Assembly: GCA_035645695.1 (NCBI GenBank)
Contig: DASQMC010000070.1
Location: 149,020-213,019, forward strand
Reading direction: 5' to 3'
From: JAIVJZ01 sp035645695
Lineage (GTDB): Bacteria > Acidobacteriota > Blastocatellia > Pyrinomonadales > Pyrinomonadaceae
Length of the DNA stretch: 64,000 nucleotides
The notes under the pieces are model-generated. The model was not told the DNA's origin. It searched no databases and was given only the letters and a program-made list of their open reading frames with translations. Below are positions 1 to 9,431 of this stretch, piece by piece. Position 1 is the stretch's first letter; every line of letters starts with the position of its first letter. Both the position numbers and the translations under genes were made by a program.

Positions 1-1
1 C

Positions 2-493
2 GTGTGGGCTTTGGAGAGCTTGCGCGACCGGAAGCTGGTGCGGGTGGTGACTACGGCCGACGGGCGCGTGCCGAAGTACAGGCACGTGCTGGACGAGGCG
101 TTGGGATTGAAGTCGCCGGAGATGGCGGTGATGTGCGTGTTGATGCTGCGCGGGGCGCAGACGGTGGGAGAGATACGCACGCGCACGGAGCGCTTGTACC
201 CGTTCTCGGCGTTGTCGTTTGTCGAGACCACGCTGGAAGATTTGATGGGGCGGGAAGTGCCGCTCGTCGTGAAGTTGCCGCGACAGACGGGGCGCAAGGA
301 GCCGCGCTACGCGCACCTGCTCGCGGGCGAAGTGCAGGTGGCGGAGACGGAGGGCGCGGAGGCTGTAGCCCCTACGGAGGCGCGCGGGGAGATGGGCAGG
401 GTGGCGCGTCTTGAGGAAGAGTTGAAATCGGTGCGCGCGGAGTTGGCGGAGTTGCGCGAACAGTTCGGGGAATTTAAGAAGCAGTTTGAGTGA
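2..493 (+). CDS. YceH/DUF480 family protein, 5' end cut by the window
   Basis: The reading frame is open from the first base and ends at a TGA at 491-493. The 163 visible residues match the second winged-helix half of the YceH (DUF480) family, including LKSPEMAVMCVLMLRGAQTVGEIRTR in shortened form (LKSPEMAVMC) and the LPRQTGRKEPRYAHLL segment. YceH proteins are usually a little over 210 residues, so roughly 50-60 N-terminal residues lie outside the window; the GTG at base 2 is not necessarily the true start. The C-terminal 35 residues (RLEEELKSVRAELAELREQF region) look like a short coiled coil. The molecular function of the family is not established. Confidence 0.8.
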   Translation: MWALESLRDRKLVRVVTTADGRVPKYRHVLDEALGLKSPEMAVMCVLMLRGAQTVGEIRTRTERLYPFSALSFVETTLEDLMGREVPLVVKLPRQTGRKEPRYAHLLAGEVQVAETEGAEAVAPTEARGEMGRVARLEEELKSVRAELAELREQFGEFKKQFE

Positions 494-600
494 AGGGCAG
501 CCGTGACGGTTACGAGAAGATGCGGTTGAAGTTTACGTAAGAAGCCGCGGGTGGAATCGGAAGCGGCTGTAAATTGAGCGCGAGGACGGGGACGAAGCGA

Positions 601-1029
601 ATGAGAAAGATCGAAGCGGCCGAGGGGATCGAGGCGCGCAAGTCGAAAATCGACGGGACGGGATGCTTCGCGACCGTCGCCTTTCGCAAGGGGCGGAAGA
701 TCGCCGAGTTGACGGGCGAGCGCGTGTCGCGCGTGGAGGCGGCGCGGCGGATGCGCGGCAAAGAACGCCTGCACATCTGCGCGATCAATTCTTACTGGGG
801 CATCGACAGCAGCGCGGGCGGCAACGCATCGCAGTTCATCAACCACTCGTGCCAACCGAACAGCTTCGTGCGCATCATGCACGGCCACATCATCTTCTTC
901 GCCCTGCGCGACATCGCCCCCGGCGAGGAGATCACGCTCGATTACGTCGAGTCGTATCACTCGAACGACAAGCGTTGCGATTGCGGCGCGCCCGAGTGTC
1001 GCGGGACGATCAACCTCATCAAGCGTTAA
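601..1029 (+). CDS. SET domain-containing protein
   Basis: A compact 142-residue SET protein, probably a protein-lysine methyltransferase using S-adenosylmethionine. The SET signature NHSCQPN is at residues 81-87 and GEEITLDY at 108-115. A post-SET zinc motif follows (RCDCGAPECRG, Cys126, Cys128, Cys133), so the catalytic core is essentially complete while pre-SET and flanking domains are missing. A TTG start at 574 would add nine residues; I prefer the ATG at 601, where the conserved sequence begins, though neither has a strong ribosome site. Bacterial SET proteins are scattered and usually of unknown substrate. It faces the M16 peptidase gene convergently across a strong palindrome. Confidence 0.85.
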   Translation: MRKIEAAEGIEARKSKIDGTGCFATVAFRKGRKIAELTGERVSRVEAARRMRGKERLHICAINSYWGIDSSAGGNASQFINHSCQPNSFVRIMHGHIIFFALRDIAPGEEITLDYVESYHSNDKRCDCGAPECRGTINLIKR

Positions 1030-1053
1030 GCTGCACGCGACGTAAAACCTGCG

Positions 1054-1099
1054 CGAAGGGCGCGCCGGTGAGTTTTCAAACTCACCGGCGCGCCCTTCG
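1054..1099. terminator. Long palindrome between convergent genes, likely bidirectional terminator
   Basis: Two perfect 22-base arms (starting CGAAGGGCGCGCCGGTGAG) are separated by a 2-base loop, between the SET gene end at 1029 and the M16 gene end at 1128. There is no long T tract outside the stem, so termination is inferred from position and stability. Confidence 0.55.
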
Positions 1100-1127
1100 T
1101 GTGCCGGACGCGTTCAAACAGCAATCA

Positions 1128-4100
1128 TCACTTGTTTGCGCCTGCGCCGCTGCCGTCGCCACCTGCCCCGGCAACCACGGGGCGGCCTTCGGCGTCGAGT
1201 AGGGTAATACTGTCGCCGATGCCGAGCGAGCGCAGGCCGGGTTCGACGGCCTTGCGGTCGCCGACGACGAGGATCGCCATGCGCTCGGGCGTGAGGTAGC
1301 GGTTGGCGACTCGCGTGATGTCGGCGAGCGTGACGGCGCGCACGCGCGCGTTGTAGGTGTTGAAGTAGTCGTCGGGCAGATTGTAGAGCGCGAGCGAACT
1401 GAGGCGTCCGGCGATCTGGTCGGGCGTCTCGAAGCCGCGCGGGAAGCCGCGCAGGATGCCCTGCTTGGCATATTCAAGCTCGCTTGCCGTGACGGGTATC
1501 TCGCCGCGAATGCCGCGCAACTCTTTCAGAAATTCGCCGATAGACTCTTTCGTGACGTTGGTGAAGACGCCGCCGGATGCCGTGAACGGCCCCGCGCCGA
1601 GGCGATAGTCGAAGCTTGAGCGCGCCCCGTAGGTGTAGCCCTTGTTCTCGCGCAGGTTCAGGTTGATGCGCGAGACGAACTGCCCGCCGAGCATCGAGTT
1701 GAGCACGACGAGCGGGAAGTAGTCGGGCGACGAGCGCGCGACGCCGACCTGCCCGATCTGTATGACCGACTGCGCCGCGCCCGGTTTATCGACGAGATAA
1801 ATTCCGGCGCGCTCGCGCGCGGGCGGTTGTGCCGAGATGTTCGCCGCTGGAACACGGCCGGGCTTCCATGCGGCGAAAGCGCGTTCGAGTTTGGGCAGCA
1901 GCGTCGCCGCCGTCACGTCGCCCGCGACGATGAGCGCGGCGTTGTTCGGGCGGTAGTGGGTTTCGTAGAAGCGGCGCACGTCCGCCTCGGCGAGCGCGCC
2001 GAGCGAGGCTTCGTTGCCGGAGAGCGGGCGGCCGTAGGGGTGCATGTTGCCGTAGAGGATCGACGAGTAGACGACGCCCGCGATGGCGTCGGCGTTGTCG
2101 CGTTGCTGTTGCAGCGCGGCGAGGCGCGAGTTGCGCAGCCGTTTGAAGTCGGCTTCGGGAAACGCCGGATTGAGTAGAACGTCGGCGTAGACATCGAGCG
2201 CGCGGTCGAGATGGCGCGTGAGCGTGAGCAGGTCGGCGGTGGTGGAATCCCAACCCGTGCTCACGCTGAGGCGCGCGCCGATGCTCGCCAGCGCGTTCGA
2301 GATGTCGATGGCGCTCCGTGTCTTCGTGCCTTCGTCGAGCATGTCGGCGGTGAGGCTGGCCGCGCCCGGCAGGTTCTCGGGGTCTGACGCCGCCCCCGAC
2401 TTGATGACCAGATTCATGTTGACGACGGGCAATTCGGAGTGGCGCACGAGCCGCACTTCGAGCCCGTTCGACAGGCGATGGCGTTCCACTTTAGGCAGCA
2501 CGAGGCGCGGTTCGGGGCCGGGTTTCGGCAGCAGGGCTGTGCTTGCCGCTTGTTGCGGGTCGCGTTTTTGGGCGGTCGCCGGGTTGCTGGCCGGTTCACC
2601 TCCGGCGGGCGCGGCGGCGACGGGCGGCGCGGCTCCCGCCGGAATTGTCGCGGCCGTGGCGGCCTTGACGCGTTCTTCGACGCCCGCCGGTCGCGGCGCG
2701 GATGATTGGACGCCCGCCGTGGCGGTTTGCGTGTTCTCGCCCGTCGTGCCCGCCGTTTGAGGCGTGGGCGAGGGGACGGCCTTCGCGGGGCTTTCAGGCA
2801 CGGGTTCGCCTGTGGAGCGCTCGCGCCCGCGCGGCGTTACGTTGACGATGAGACGATTGTCGGTCAGGTATTGATTGGCGACGCGCGTTATGTCCTGCGC
2901 GGTTACGCGGCGATAACGCGCGAGGTCTTCGTTGAAATAGTCGGGGCGGTTCAGAAAAGTGGCGTACTGGTTCAACTGGTCGTTCTTGCCGCCGAAGCCG
3001 CCGACGGTTTGCAGGCTGTAGATGAAAGACGCCTCACGCGCGTTGTAGGCGCGTTCGAGCTCCTCCGCGGCGGGGGGCGTCTGCTTGATGCGTTCGAGTT
3101 CTTCGTTGATCGCGCCTTCGATTTCGGCGAGCGTCTTGCCGGGTTTGGCCGTCGCCACGACCTGAAACTGACCGGCGATCTCCGCGCCGTTGTTGAAGGC
3201 CGACACGTCCTGCGCGATCTGCCGCTCGTAGACGAGCGTCTTGTAGAGCCGCGAACTCTTGCCGCCCGCGAGGATGGTGGCGAGCGCATCGAGCGCGGCC
3301 TCGTCCGGCGTGTACTGCGGCGGCACAGCCCACACCTGATAGACGCGCGGCAAAGCGACGCGGTCTTCCATGTTGATGCGCTTCAACTCGCCGATGGTAG
3401 CCGGCTGTGCGGGGACGGGCGTCGCTTCCGGGCCGCGCGGGATCCGCCCGAAATATTTTTCCACGAGACGCCGCGCTTCGGCCGGGGTGAAGTCGCCCGC
3501 GATGGTGAGCACGGCGTTGTTCGGCGTGTAGTAGCGGCGAAAGAAATTTTTCACGTCTTCGAGCGAGGCGGCGGAGAGGTCTTCGAGCGAGCCGATGGTG
3601 AGCCAGTGGTAGGGGTGCGTCTTCGGGTAGAGCGTCTCGTTGATCTTCGCGCCGACGAGGCCGTAGGGTCGGTTGTCGTAGTTCTGTCGCTTCTCGTTCT
3701 TGACGACTTCGCGCTGGTTGGCGAGCTTGGCTTCGTTCAGCACGTCGAGCAGCCCGCCGAGGCGGTCGGCCTCCAGGAAGAGGGCGAGTTCGAGGAAGTT
3801 CGACGGCACGACCTCCCAGTAGTTCGTGCGGTCGGGGTTGGTCGAGCCGTTGAGGCTGCCGCCCGCTTCCTGAATGGGCTTGAAATAGTCGTCGTCGTAA
3901 TTCTTCGAGCCTTGAAACATCATGTGCTCGAAGAGGTGCGCGAAGCCGGTCTTGCCCGGAACTTCGTTCTTCGAGCCGACGTGATACCAGAGATTGACGC
4001 CCACAATCGGCGTCGAATGATCCTCGTGCAGTATGACGCGCAGGCCGTTCGCCAGCCGGAACTCTGTGAACTTGATCGGCGGCAGCACGCCGTCGCCGCC

Positions 4101-4247
4101 GCTCATCCGAGCCGCGCTTGCGGGCGAGGAGCCGCCCGCCTTCCGTGACGGCCGCGGCGCTTTGTTCTGCGCCGTCACCGCGACGACGTTCGACGCGACA
4201 AGCGCGACGGCGAGCATGAACGCCGCGAGAGGATTCCTTCTCAACAT
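1128..4247 (-). CDS. M16 family zinc peptidase, tandem two-domain, exported
   Basis: A 1039-residue insulinase/pitrilysin-family (M16) protein. The first half carries the inverted zinc motif HLFEH (His104, Glu107, His108) and the distal domain, and matches an active M16B subunit; the second half (about residue 560 on, starting near LPKVERHRLSNGLEVRLVRH) has the same fold but lacks HxxEH, as in processing-peptidase-like fused pairs. A Pro/Ala-rich linker of about 90 residues joins them. The start is set by ATG at 4247 with AAGGAGG ten bases upstream and a clear signal peptide (MLRRNPLAAFMLAVALVAS... to AVTAQ); the frame stays open 44 codons further upstream but without these signals. Probably periplasmic. 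Confidence 0.92.
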   Translation of the reverse strand: MLRRNPLAAFMLAVALVASNVVAVTAQNKAPRPSRKAGGSSPASAARMSGGDGVLPPIKFTEFRLANGLRVILHEDHSTPIVGVNLWYHVGSKNEVPGKTGFAHLFEHMMFQGSKNYDDDYFKPIQEAGGSLNGSTNPDRTNYWEVVPSNFLELALFLEADRLGGLLDVLNEAKLANQREVVKNEKRQNYDNRPYGLVGAKINETLYPKTHPYHWLTIGSLEDLSAASLEDVKNFFRRYYTPNNAVLTIAGDFTPAEARRLVEKYFGRIPRGPEATPVPAQPATIGELKRINMEDRVALPRVYQVWAVPPQYTPDEAALDALATILAGGKSSRLYKTLVYERQIAQDVSAFNNGAEIAGQFQVVATAKPGKTLAEIEGAINEELERIKQTPPAAEELERAYNAREASFIYSLQTVGGFGGKNDQLNQYATFLNRPDYFNEDLARYRRVTAQDITRVANQYLTDNRLIVNVTPRGRERSTGEPVPESPAKAVPSPTPQTAGTTGENTQTATAGVQSSAPRPAGVEERVKAATAATIPAGAAPPVAAAPAGGEPASNPATAQKRDPQQAASTALLPKPGPEPRLVLPKVERHRLSNGLEVRLVRHSELPVVNMNLVIKSGAASDPENLPGAASLTADMLDEGTKTRSAIDISNALASIGARLSVSTGWDSTTADLLTLTRHLDRALDVYADVLLNPAFPEADFKRLRNSRLAALQQQRDNADAIAGVVYSSILYGNMHPYGRPLSGNEASLGALAEADVRRFYETHYRPNNAALIVAGDVTAATLLPKLERAFAAWKPGRVPAANISAQPPARERAGIYLVDKPGAAQSVIQIGQVGVARSSPDYFPLVVLNSMLGGQFVSRINLNLRENKGYTYGARSSFDYRLGAGPFTASGGVFTNVTKESIGEFLKELRGIRGEIPVTASELEYAKQGILRGFPRGFETPDQIAGRLSSLALYNLPDDYFNTYNARVRAVTLADITRVANRYLTPERMAILVVGDRKAVEPGLRSLGIGDSITLLDAEGRPVVAGAGGDGSGAGANK

Positions 4248-4451
4248 GTGGGTTCTACCTCCTTGAAAAGTGTGAAGCGGGAGCGCGGGGGCGGGAAACA
4301 CCCGGCACACGCGCGCTCGCACGCCACACGGCGAAAAATTCAAAAGTGAATATAAGGGGATGGGAACTGTGGCCGCCATTCTAGCGCGCGGCGCGAAATT
4401 ACCGCAACGCGGGAGGCGCAGACGGTGCTCTGCCGCTATCAGCTTTCCTCC

Positions 4452-4790
4452 GAGCCCCCTGCGGTGTTCTCTGTGTCTGCGGTGGTGAATGCTTACTTCT
4501 CTAAGAAGCTGTTTGAAAAGTAACGTTGCCGTTGTCCCGAAGGGACAATTGATAATAGCCCGGCCATTTATGGCCGGGGAGAGTTGATGTGTCTTTCATA
4601 CTTGAGTCCCGTAGGGACGATTGAATCGTGATGAACATTCAATCGTCCCTACGGGACTCACTCATTATTCTTCAACTTATTCCCGGCACTGAAAGTGCCG
4701 GGCTATTATCAATCGTCCCTGATGGGACTTTCCAAACAGCTTCTTAGATTCACCAACGCAGACACAGAGGACACCGCAGGAGGCACAGAG
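4452..4790. repeat. Outer inverted repeat, GCAGACACAGAGGACACCGC family
   Basis: Arms at 4452-4490 and 4748-4790 are imperfect inverted copies of a roughly 38-base sequence whose core is CTCTGTGTCTGCGGTG. The same sequence forms a perfect 36-base inverted repeat at 29004-29105. Here the two arms are split by the MITE-like element at 4501-4747. Confidence 0.85.
4501..4747. mobile_element. MITE-like palindromic element, copy 1
   Basis: A 247-base non-coding element bounded by 20-base terminal inverted repeats (CTAAGAAGCTGTTTGAAAAG at the left; the right end reads its complement with one mismatch). Inside are three further paired arms: GTCCC-type GGGAC stems, CCCGGC...GCCGGG stems, and a central hairpin with AGTCCCGTAGGGACGATTG arms around a 10-base loop. 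A second copy is at 17065-17296 with compensating changes in the CCCGGC stems. No transposase is encoded, so it would depend on a protein elsewhere (REP-associated tyrosine transposase or an IS), which is inference. Confidence 0.75.
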
Positions 4791-4937
4791 TACAAATCAA
4801 TTTAGGATAGTGGCGGCGCGTCGGGGCGTTGTAGTGTTAACGGCAAGGTTTTGTGTCTGCGAGATGAAACGGCGGCTCGATTCGATTGCCCGATGCCGCG
4901 CGCGCTTGCTAGAATCGCGCCCGACTTACCGAAACAC

Positions 4938-6542
4938 ATGATCCGGCAGACAGACTTCATCGTCATCGGCAGCGGTATCGCGGGCTTGCGCGCCGCGCTC
5001 GAAATCGCCGCGACGGGGGCGCGCGTCGTCGTGCTAACGAAAGAGCGCGCCAGCGAGTCGAACACCGAATACGCGCAGGGCGGCGTGGCCGTCGCGCTCT
5101 CGGAGGACGACGAAACCGCTCTGCACGAGGACGACACGCGAGGCGCGGGCGCGGGATTGTGCGACGAACGCGCCGTGCGCGTGCTCGTGGAAGATGGGCG
5201 TCGGTACATGCGCGAGTTGATCGAGTGGGGGACGGTGTTCGACCGCGAGGGCGGCCAACTTCTCTTCACGCAGGAGGCCGCGCACTCGCGCCGCCGCATA
5301 CTCCACGCCGGGGGCGATGCGACCGGGCATGAGATAGTCCGCGCGCTGCTCGCGCGGGCGCGCGCCGACGCGCGCATCGAGTTTCACGCGCACGCGGCGA
5401 CCGAAGAGTTGATCGTCGAAGACGGGCGTTGCCGCGGCGTGCGCTACCTCGATCCGCTCGTGCGCGCGTCGCGGAGTTTGCGCGCGCGCGCGGTCGTGCT
5501 GGCATCGGGCGGGGCGGGGCAGTTGTACCTGCACACGACTAATCCGCAGGTCGCCACCGGCGACGGCATGGCGATGGCCTACGCGGCGGGCGCGGAGTTG
5601 GCCGACATGGAGTTCGTGCAGTTTCACCCGACGGCCTTGAACGTAGAGGGCGCGCCGCGCTTTCTGCTCTCCGAAGCGATGCGCGGCGAGGGCGGCCTGC
5701 TCAGGAATGCCGAGGGCAAACGCTTCATGCCGCGCTATCACGAACGCGCCGAACTCGCGCCGCGCGACATCGTGAGCCGCGCCATCGTCGCTGAGTTGGA
5801 ACGCACGATGACGCGCACCGCCTTCATCGACATGACCGCGCTCGACGCGCGCTACCTGCGTCGCCGCTTCCCGAAAATTTACGACACCTGCCTGCGCCAC
5901 GGCCTCGACATCACGCGCGAACTGATCCCCGTCTCGCCCGCCGCGCACTACATCATGGGCGGCGTCCGCACAGACCTCGACGGGCGCACCAGCCTCGGCG
6001 GACTCTACGCGGCGGGCGAAGTGGCCTGCACGGGCGTCCACGGCGCAAACCGCCTCGCCTCCAACTCGCTGCTCGAAGGTCTCGTCTTCGGCGCACGCGC
6101 CGGGCGCGCCGCCGCCGCCGAGCACGCGGACGACGCCCCCGTCTCGCCGCATCAGGACGGGGGCGAAAACGGCGCGGGGCAGGCATCGATGTCGGACGCG
6201 GGTTCGGGCGAGATCGCGCTCGCCGTGCGCAAGCGCGTGCGGCGTCTGATGTGGGAGCGCGTCGGCATACTGCGCTCGCGGCAGTCGTTGATGCGAGCGC
6301 TCATGGAATTTGAACAGATCGAGAGGGCGCGGAGTTTGCGCGCGCCGTCGCGCAACTTCGTCGCGGTCGCACTGCTCATCGCGCGCTCGGCGCTCTGGCG
6401 CGAAGAGTCGCGCGGCGCGCACTTTCGCCACGACTTTCCCGCGCGCGACGATGCGCGCTGGCGCGTCCATTCCATCGCACGCAAGGGCTCGCCCGTCGCC
6501 GCGCGCGGGACGGTGGAGTTCGGGGCGGAAGTTAAAAGTTAA
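4938..6542 (+). CDS. nadB: L-aspartate oxidase
   Basis: Oxidises L-aspartate to iminoaspartate, the first step of NAD synthesis from aspartate, with FAD. The N terminus has the FAD-binding GSGIAG (residues 10-15), and family motifs follow: ASESNTEYAQGGVAVAL, HSRRRILHAGGDATGHEI, ASGGAGQLYLHTTNP and the capping-domain HFMGG-type segment AAHYIMGGVRTD. Length 534 residues fits the family. I start at the ATG at 4938, where homology begins; an ATG at 4893 and the codon at 4851 are also open. nadA and nadC are not in the window, so the gene seems to stand alone, divergent from the M16 gene. Confidence 0.93.
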   Translation: MIRQTDFIVIGSGIAGLRAALEIAATGARVVVLTKERASESNTEYAQGGVAVALSEDDETALHEDDTRGAGAGLCDERAVRVLVEDGRRYMRELIEWGTVFDREGGQLLFTQEAAHSRRRILHAGGDATGHEIVRALLARARADARIEFHAHAATEELIVEDGRCRGVRYLDPLVRASRSLRARAVVLASGGAGQLYLHTTNPQVATGDGMAMAYAAGAELADMEFVQFHPTALNVEGAPRFLLSEAMRGEGGLLRNAEGKRFMPRYHERAELAPRDIVSRAIVAELERTMTRTAFIDMTALDARYLRRRFPKIYDTCLRHGLDITRELIPVSPAAHYIMGGVRTDLDGRTSLGGLYAAGEVACTGVHGANRLASNSLLEGLVFGARAGRAAAAEHADDAPVSPHQDGGENGAGQASMSDAGSGEIALAVRKRVRRLMWERVGILRSRQSLMRALMEFEQIERARSLRAPSRNFVAVALLIARSALWREESRGAHFRHDFPARDDARWRVHSIARKGSPVAARGTVEFGAEVKS

Positions 6543-6623
6543 GCTGCCGGTCGCGTCGCTCGCGTGATGAAAGAAGCGCGGCGCGCGGGCGGCTCACTAC
6601 GAGCGAATCAAAGGCGAGGTGTG

Positions 6624-7319
6624 ATGGCTGATTATCAACAACTGCACGAGTGGGCGATGACGCCCCGCGAAGCGGTGGAGTTGCAGAAGCGTCTGCGCGA
6701 GCAGGTGCGCGTCCGAGCACACCGCGGGCGGATCGAGACGGTGGCGGGCGCGGACATCTCGTTCAATAAATTCTCGCCCGTCATCTACACGGGGATCGTG
6801 GTGTTGCGCTTGCCGTCGCTCGAAGTGGTGGAGGAAGTGGGCGTGGTGGGCGAAACGCGGTTCCCCTACGTGCCGGGGCTGCTGTCGTTTCGCGAAGCGC
6901 CGTCGGTGCTTGAGGCCTGGGCGAAACTGAAGACCGAGCCGGACGCCGTAATGTTCGACGGGCAGGGCATCGCGCACCCGCGCCGCGTCGGCATCGCCTC
7001 GCACGTCGGGCTGTTTTTAAACCGCCCGACGCTCGGCTGCGCCAAGTCCGTGCTGGTCGGCAGGCACGCGGAGTTGGACGAGGAGCGCGGCAGTTGGCAG
7101 CCGCTCATCGACCCGAAGAACGACGAGACGGTCGGCGCGGCCTTGCGCACGAAGACGCGCGTTCAGCCCATCTACGTCTCGCCCGGCCACTTGATCGACC
7201 TCGCGGGCGCAATCGATCTGACCCTCAAAGCCGACGGCGGCTACCGCCAGCCCGAACCCACGCGCCGCGCGCACAATCTCGTCAATGCCCTGCGCCGCGG
7301 CGAAAGAGAGGCGACTTGA
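6624..7319 (+). CDS. nfi: Endonuclease V (deoxyinosine 3' endonuclease)
   Basis: 231 residues, the usual length for Nfi. It nicks DNA one base 3' of deoxyinosine and starts repair of deaminated adenine. Conserved parts visible are VAGADISFNKF (catalytic-type Asp44), the PYVPGLLSFREAP loop that recognises the base, and VMFDGQGIAHPRRVGIASH with its metal-binding Asp, then LGCAKSVLVG. The start at ATG 6624 has GGCGAGGTG just upstream, better than the open codon at 6564. It follows nadB by about 80 bases in the same direction and may be co-transcribed; the two functions are unrelated. Confidence 0.92.
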   Translation: MADYQQLHEWAMTPREAVELQKRLREQVRVRAHRGRIETVAGADISFNKFSPVIYTGIVVLRLPSLEVVEEVGVVGETRFPYVPGLLSFREAPSVLEAWAKLKTEPDAVMFDGQGIAHPRRVGIASHVGLFLNRPTLGCAKSVLVGRHAELDEERGSWQPLIDPKNDETVGAALRTKTRVQPIYVSPGHLIDLAGAIDLTLKADGGYRQPEPTRRAHNLVNALRRGEREAT

Positions 7320-7362
7320 AGCGACAACCGCGCCGCATGGCTTTCGATCAGGGGCGCGCGAA

Positions 7363-7408
7363 AAAAAAGCGGCGGCAAGAGTGTGCATACTCTTGCCGCC
7401 GCCTTTTC
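7363..7408. terminator. Bidirectional Rho-independent terminator
   Basis: A 12-base-pair stem (GGCGGCAAGAGT and its complement, 7371-7400) is preceded by eight A and followed by a T run, between the convergent nfi and GWxTD genes. It should work for both strands. Confidence 0.85.
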
Positions 7409-7426
7409 CATGTTCGGGTGTCGCCT

Positions 7427-9055
7427 CTACTGGACAATCGTGAACTTCTCGGAAGGCGAGAGCGACTGGCCGGAGACGCGGTCTTTGATGCGCACCATCA
7501 GTTCGTAATCGCCGGGGGCGAGCTGATCGCTGGTGATCATGCGTGCGAGCGTCAGGCGTTGGCCGGCATCGCTCATGCCGCGCCAGTCTTCGGGCATCTT
7601 GCCGAGTTCCTTACCGTCCTTCGTCAGCACGTAGTCCACATCGACCGAGGGGCGCAGCGTCGTTTGGTCAACGCCCGCGTTGTAGACCTGTAGGTAGATG
7701 CCGATGGGGTCGCCTTTGCGGTAAGTGCGCGCGACGTTCGGGATCACTTTGAACTGGCCGATGGTGAACTGGCCGACGGCGGGCGCATCCGACATGCTCT
7801 GCAACTTGGCCGCAAGCACGAGCGTCGAGGTCGAGAGTTGCTTCGAGTCGTACTTCGGCACGGTGAAGCCGAGGTGCTTGACCTGCGTCGCGCCCGAATT
7901 GATGTCGCGCACGATAACGTCCACGCGGTAAGTGCCCGGCGCGAGCGGGACGGTCTTGCCGTAGGCCGATTTGCGATTCTTCATGTCGAGCAATTCGGAG
8001 CTGCTGGCCGTGGCCGTCACGGCGTCTTCAAAGACGCCGACGCGGCGACCGGCGACCGAAGTAATACGGCCGAAGATGTTCATGCGCGCCGTCTGCACGC
8101 CGCCCACGTCCGCGAAGGAGAGTTCCTTGTTCTCGGTCTGGATGGTGAAGGCCGTTACGACGCGCTCGTCCGACTGGCGGAAGAAATCAATGCGCATGTC
8201 GAAGTTGAGCGGGTTGTCTTCGATGGTGCCCGACCCGGTCAGGAGCGAGGCGAGTTCCGCGTTCTTGATGACGGGCGGGCGCGAAAGGTCTGCGATAAGT
8301 TGGAGGCGCGCGAAGGGGCTGTCCTGCTCGCGCTGGTAGCCGCCGCCATGTGTGAGGCGGTCGGCCTTGCTGCTGCGCCCGAGTTGTTCGCTCAGCGTGA
8401 GCCCCGCGCCGGGAACCAGCGCGAGCGCGTCTTTCTCGTCGGGCGAGCGCGCGATGCGATATTCGCCCGTTCCCGTCGGGTCTACAAACTCGATCTCGAT
8501 GCCGGAGCCGATGCCTTCGAGGTAGCGGTAGAACCATGTCTCGAACGGGTAGGTCGTCGTCGAGCCGCCGCCATGATAACTCGGGCGGTCGTAGGCTCCG
8601 CCCGAGGGGTGCGACTCGACGGAATCGGGTTTGCCGAAGGTGATGTAGATGCGGCCGCGATCAGTCTTCCAGCCGGGAATGCCCGAGGCGTAGTGCTCGT
8701 TGGCGTAAGCGATGCGTTCGTAATACTCTTCCTTGTACTCGTTCTCGTCCGTATCGGGGTCGGGGTCGCGACGTTGCCAGAAAGCCTCTATGAACTGCTC
8801 GCGCTCCTCGTCGGTGGCGAGTTTCTTGAAGGCCGAGCGTTCGGCGTCCGTGATGATGTAAGCCACGTCCTTATCCGGCCACTCGCGGTAAATCTTCTTA
8901 ACTTCTTCCTTCTGCTTGCGCGGCCGATCCATCACGTCCTGCGTGTCGGAACTTTTCTTCTTATCCTTTTGCGCGAAGGCGGAGGGGGCAGCGGCGAGCG
9001 CGAAGATGAAGAGGGCGAGAATGAGCGTGCTTCGCAGACTAATGGTACGAGACAT
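7427..9055 (-). CDS. GWxTD domain-containing exported protein
   Basis: 542 residues with a signal peptide (hydrophobic stretch 10-22, AFAQ at 26-29). The family-naming motif GWKTD is at 128-132, followed by RGRIYITFGKPD. The region from about residue 60 to 150 carries the conserved WPDKDVAYIITDAER and FWQRRDPDP segments; the rest looks like beta-sandwich repeats. GWxTD proteins are frequent in Acidobacteriota and are of unknown function. The start at ATG 9055 has TAGGAG nine bases upstream. It is transcribed alone, ending at the bidirectional terminator shared with nfi. Confidence 0.9.
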   Translation of the reverse strand: MSRTISLRSTLILALFIFALAAAPSAFAQKDKKKSSDTQDVMDRPRKQKEEVKKIYREWPDKDVAYIITDAERSAFKKLATDEEREQFIEAFWQRRDPDPDTDENEYKEEYYERIAYANEHYASGIPGWKTDRGRIYITFGKPDSVESHPSGGAYDRPSYHGGGSTTTYPFETWFYRYLEGIGSGIEIEFVDPTGTGEYRIARSPDEKDALALVPGAGLTLSEQLGRSSKADRLTHGGGYQREQDSPFARLQLIADLSRPPVIKNAELASLLTGSGTIEDNPLNFDMRIDFFRQSDERVVTAFTIQTENKELSFADVGGVQTARMNIFGRITSVAGRRVGVFEDAVTATASSSELLDMKNRKSAYGKTVPLAPGTYRVDVIVRDINSGATQVKHLGFTVPKYDSKQLSTSTLVLAAKLQSMSDAPAVGQFTIGQFKVIPNVARTYRKGDPIGIYLQVYNAGVDQTTLRPSVDVDYVLTKDGKELGKMPEDWRGMSDAGQRLTLARMITSDQLAPGDYELMVRIKDRVSGQSLSPSEKFTIVQ

Positions 9056-9431
9056 CTGTTACTACTCCTATTGCGTATACGACCGTAAACTTGTGTTTTT
9101 CGCGAACCAGCGCCCGGATGAACTATAAGGCCGACCGGGCGCATGCGAGTTTGATAGAAAACCCTTTGATAAATTCGACCGGGGGTCATGAAAACGGCGA
9201 CGCCGAAAGGTCAACACCGCCTTCCCTAACCGGGGCTTGACCGCCGAGCATCGCCAAACTTTCCGGGGGCGATTGTAGAGCCTCGGTTGGACTAGGTCAA
9301 GATGCGCCACGGAAGGCAAAAAGTTGCCTGAAAGGCGGGGTAAAAGTTAGCGATTGGACATCGGCGCGCAAGGCTTACCACGTCGGAATGAGGACGAATT
9401 GCCGCCCCGATATTACTTGATCTTCAATTCG
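9056..9431. other. Intergenic gap and left edge of the low-GC island
   Basis: No gene is supported here. The composition changes from GC-rich to about 50% between roughly 9330 and 9430, just past the end of the restriction endonuclease gene. No attachment site, integrase or direct repeat bounding the island was seen. Confidence 0.5.

Larger units (their letters stand above)
4248..4937. other. Intergenic region holding nested repeats
   Basis: This 690-base gap lies between the divergent M16 and nadB genes. Apart from the nested inverted repeats annotated separately (4452-4790) I see no gene; the promoters of both flanking genes must be outside or inside the repeat, and I could not pick them with confidence. 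Confidence 0.6.

Noticed and set aside
2706..4148. 480-codon open frame on the plus strand
   Set aside because: It lies wholly antisense to the M16 peptidase, has no domain and reflects the codon bias of high-GC DNA.
5034..6470. 478-codon frame antisense to nadB
   Set aside because: No recognisable domain or ribosome site; nadB is well supported.
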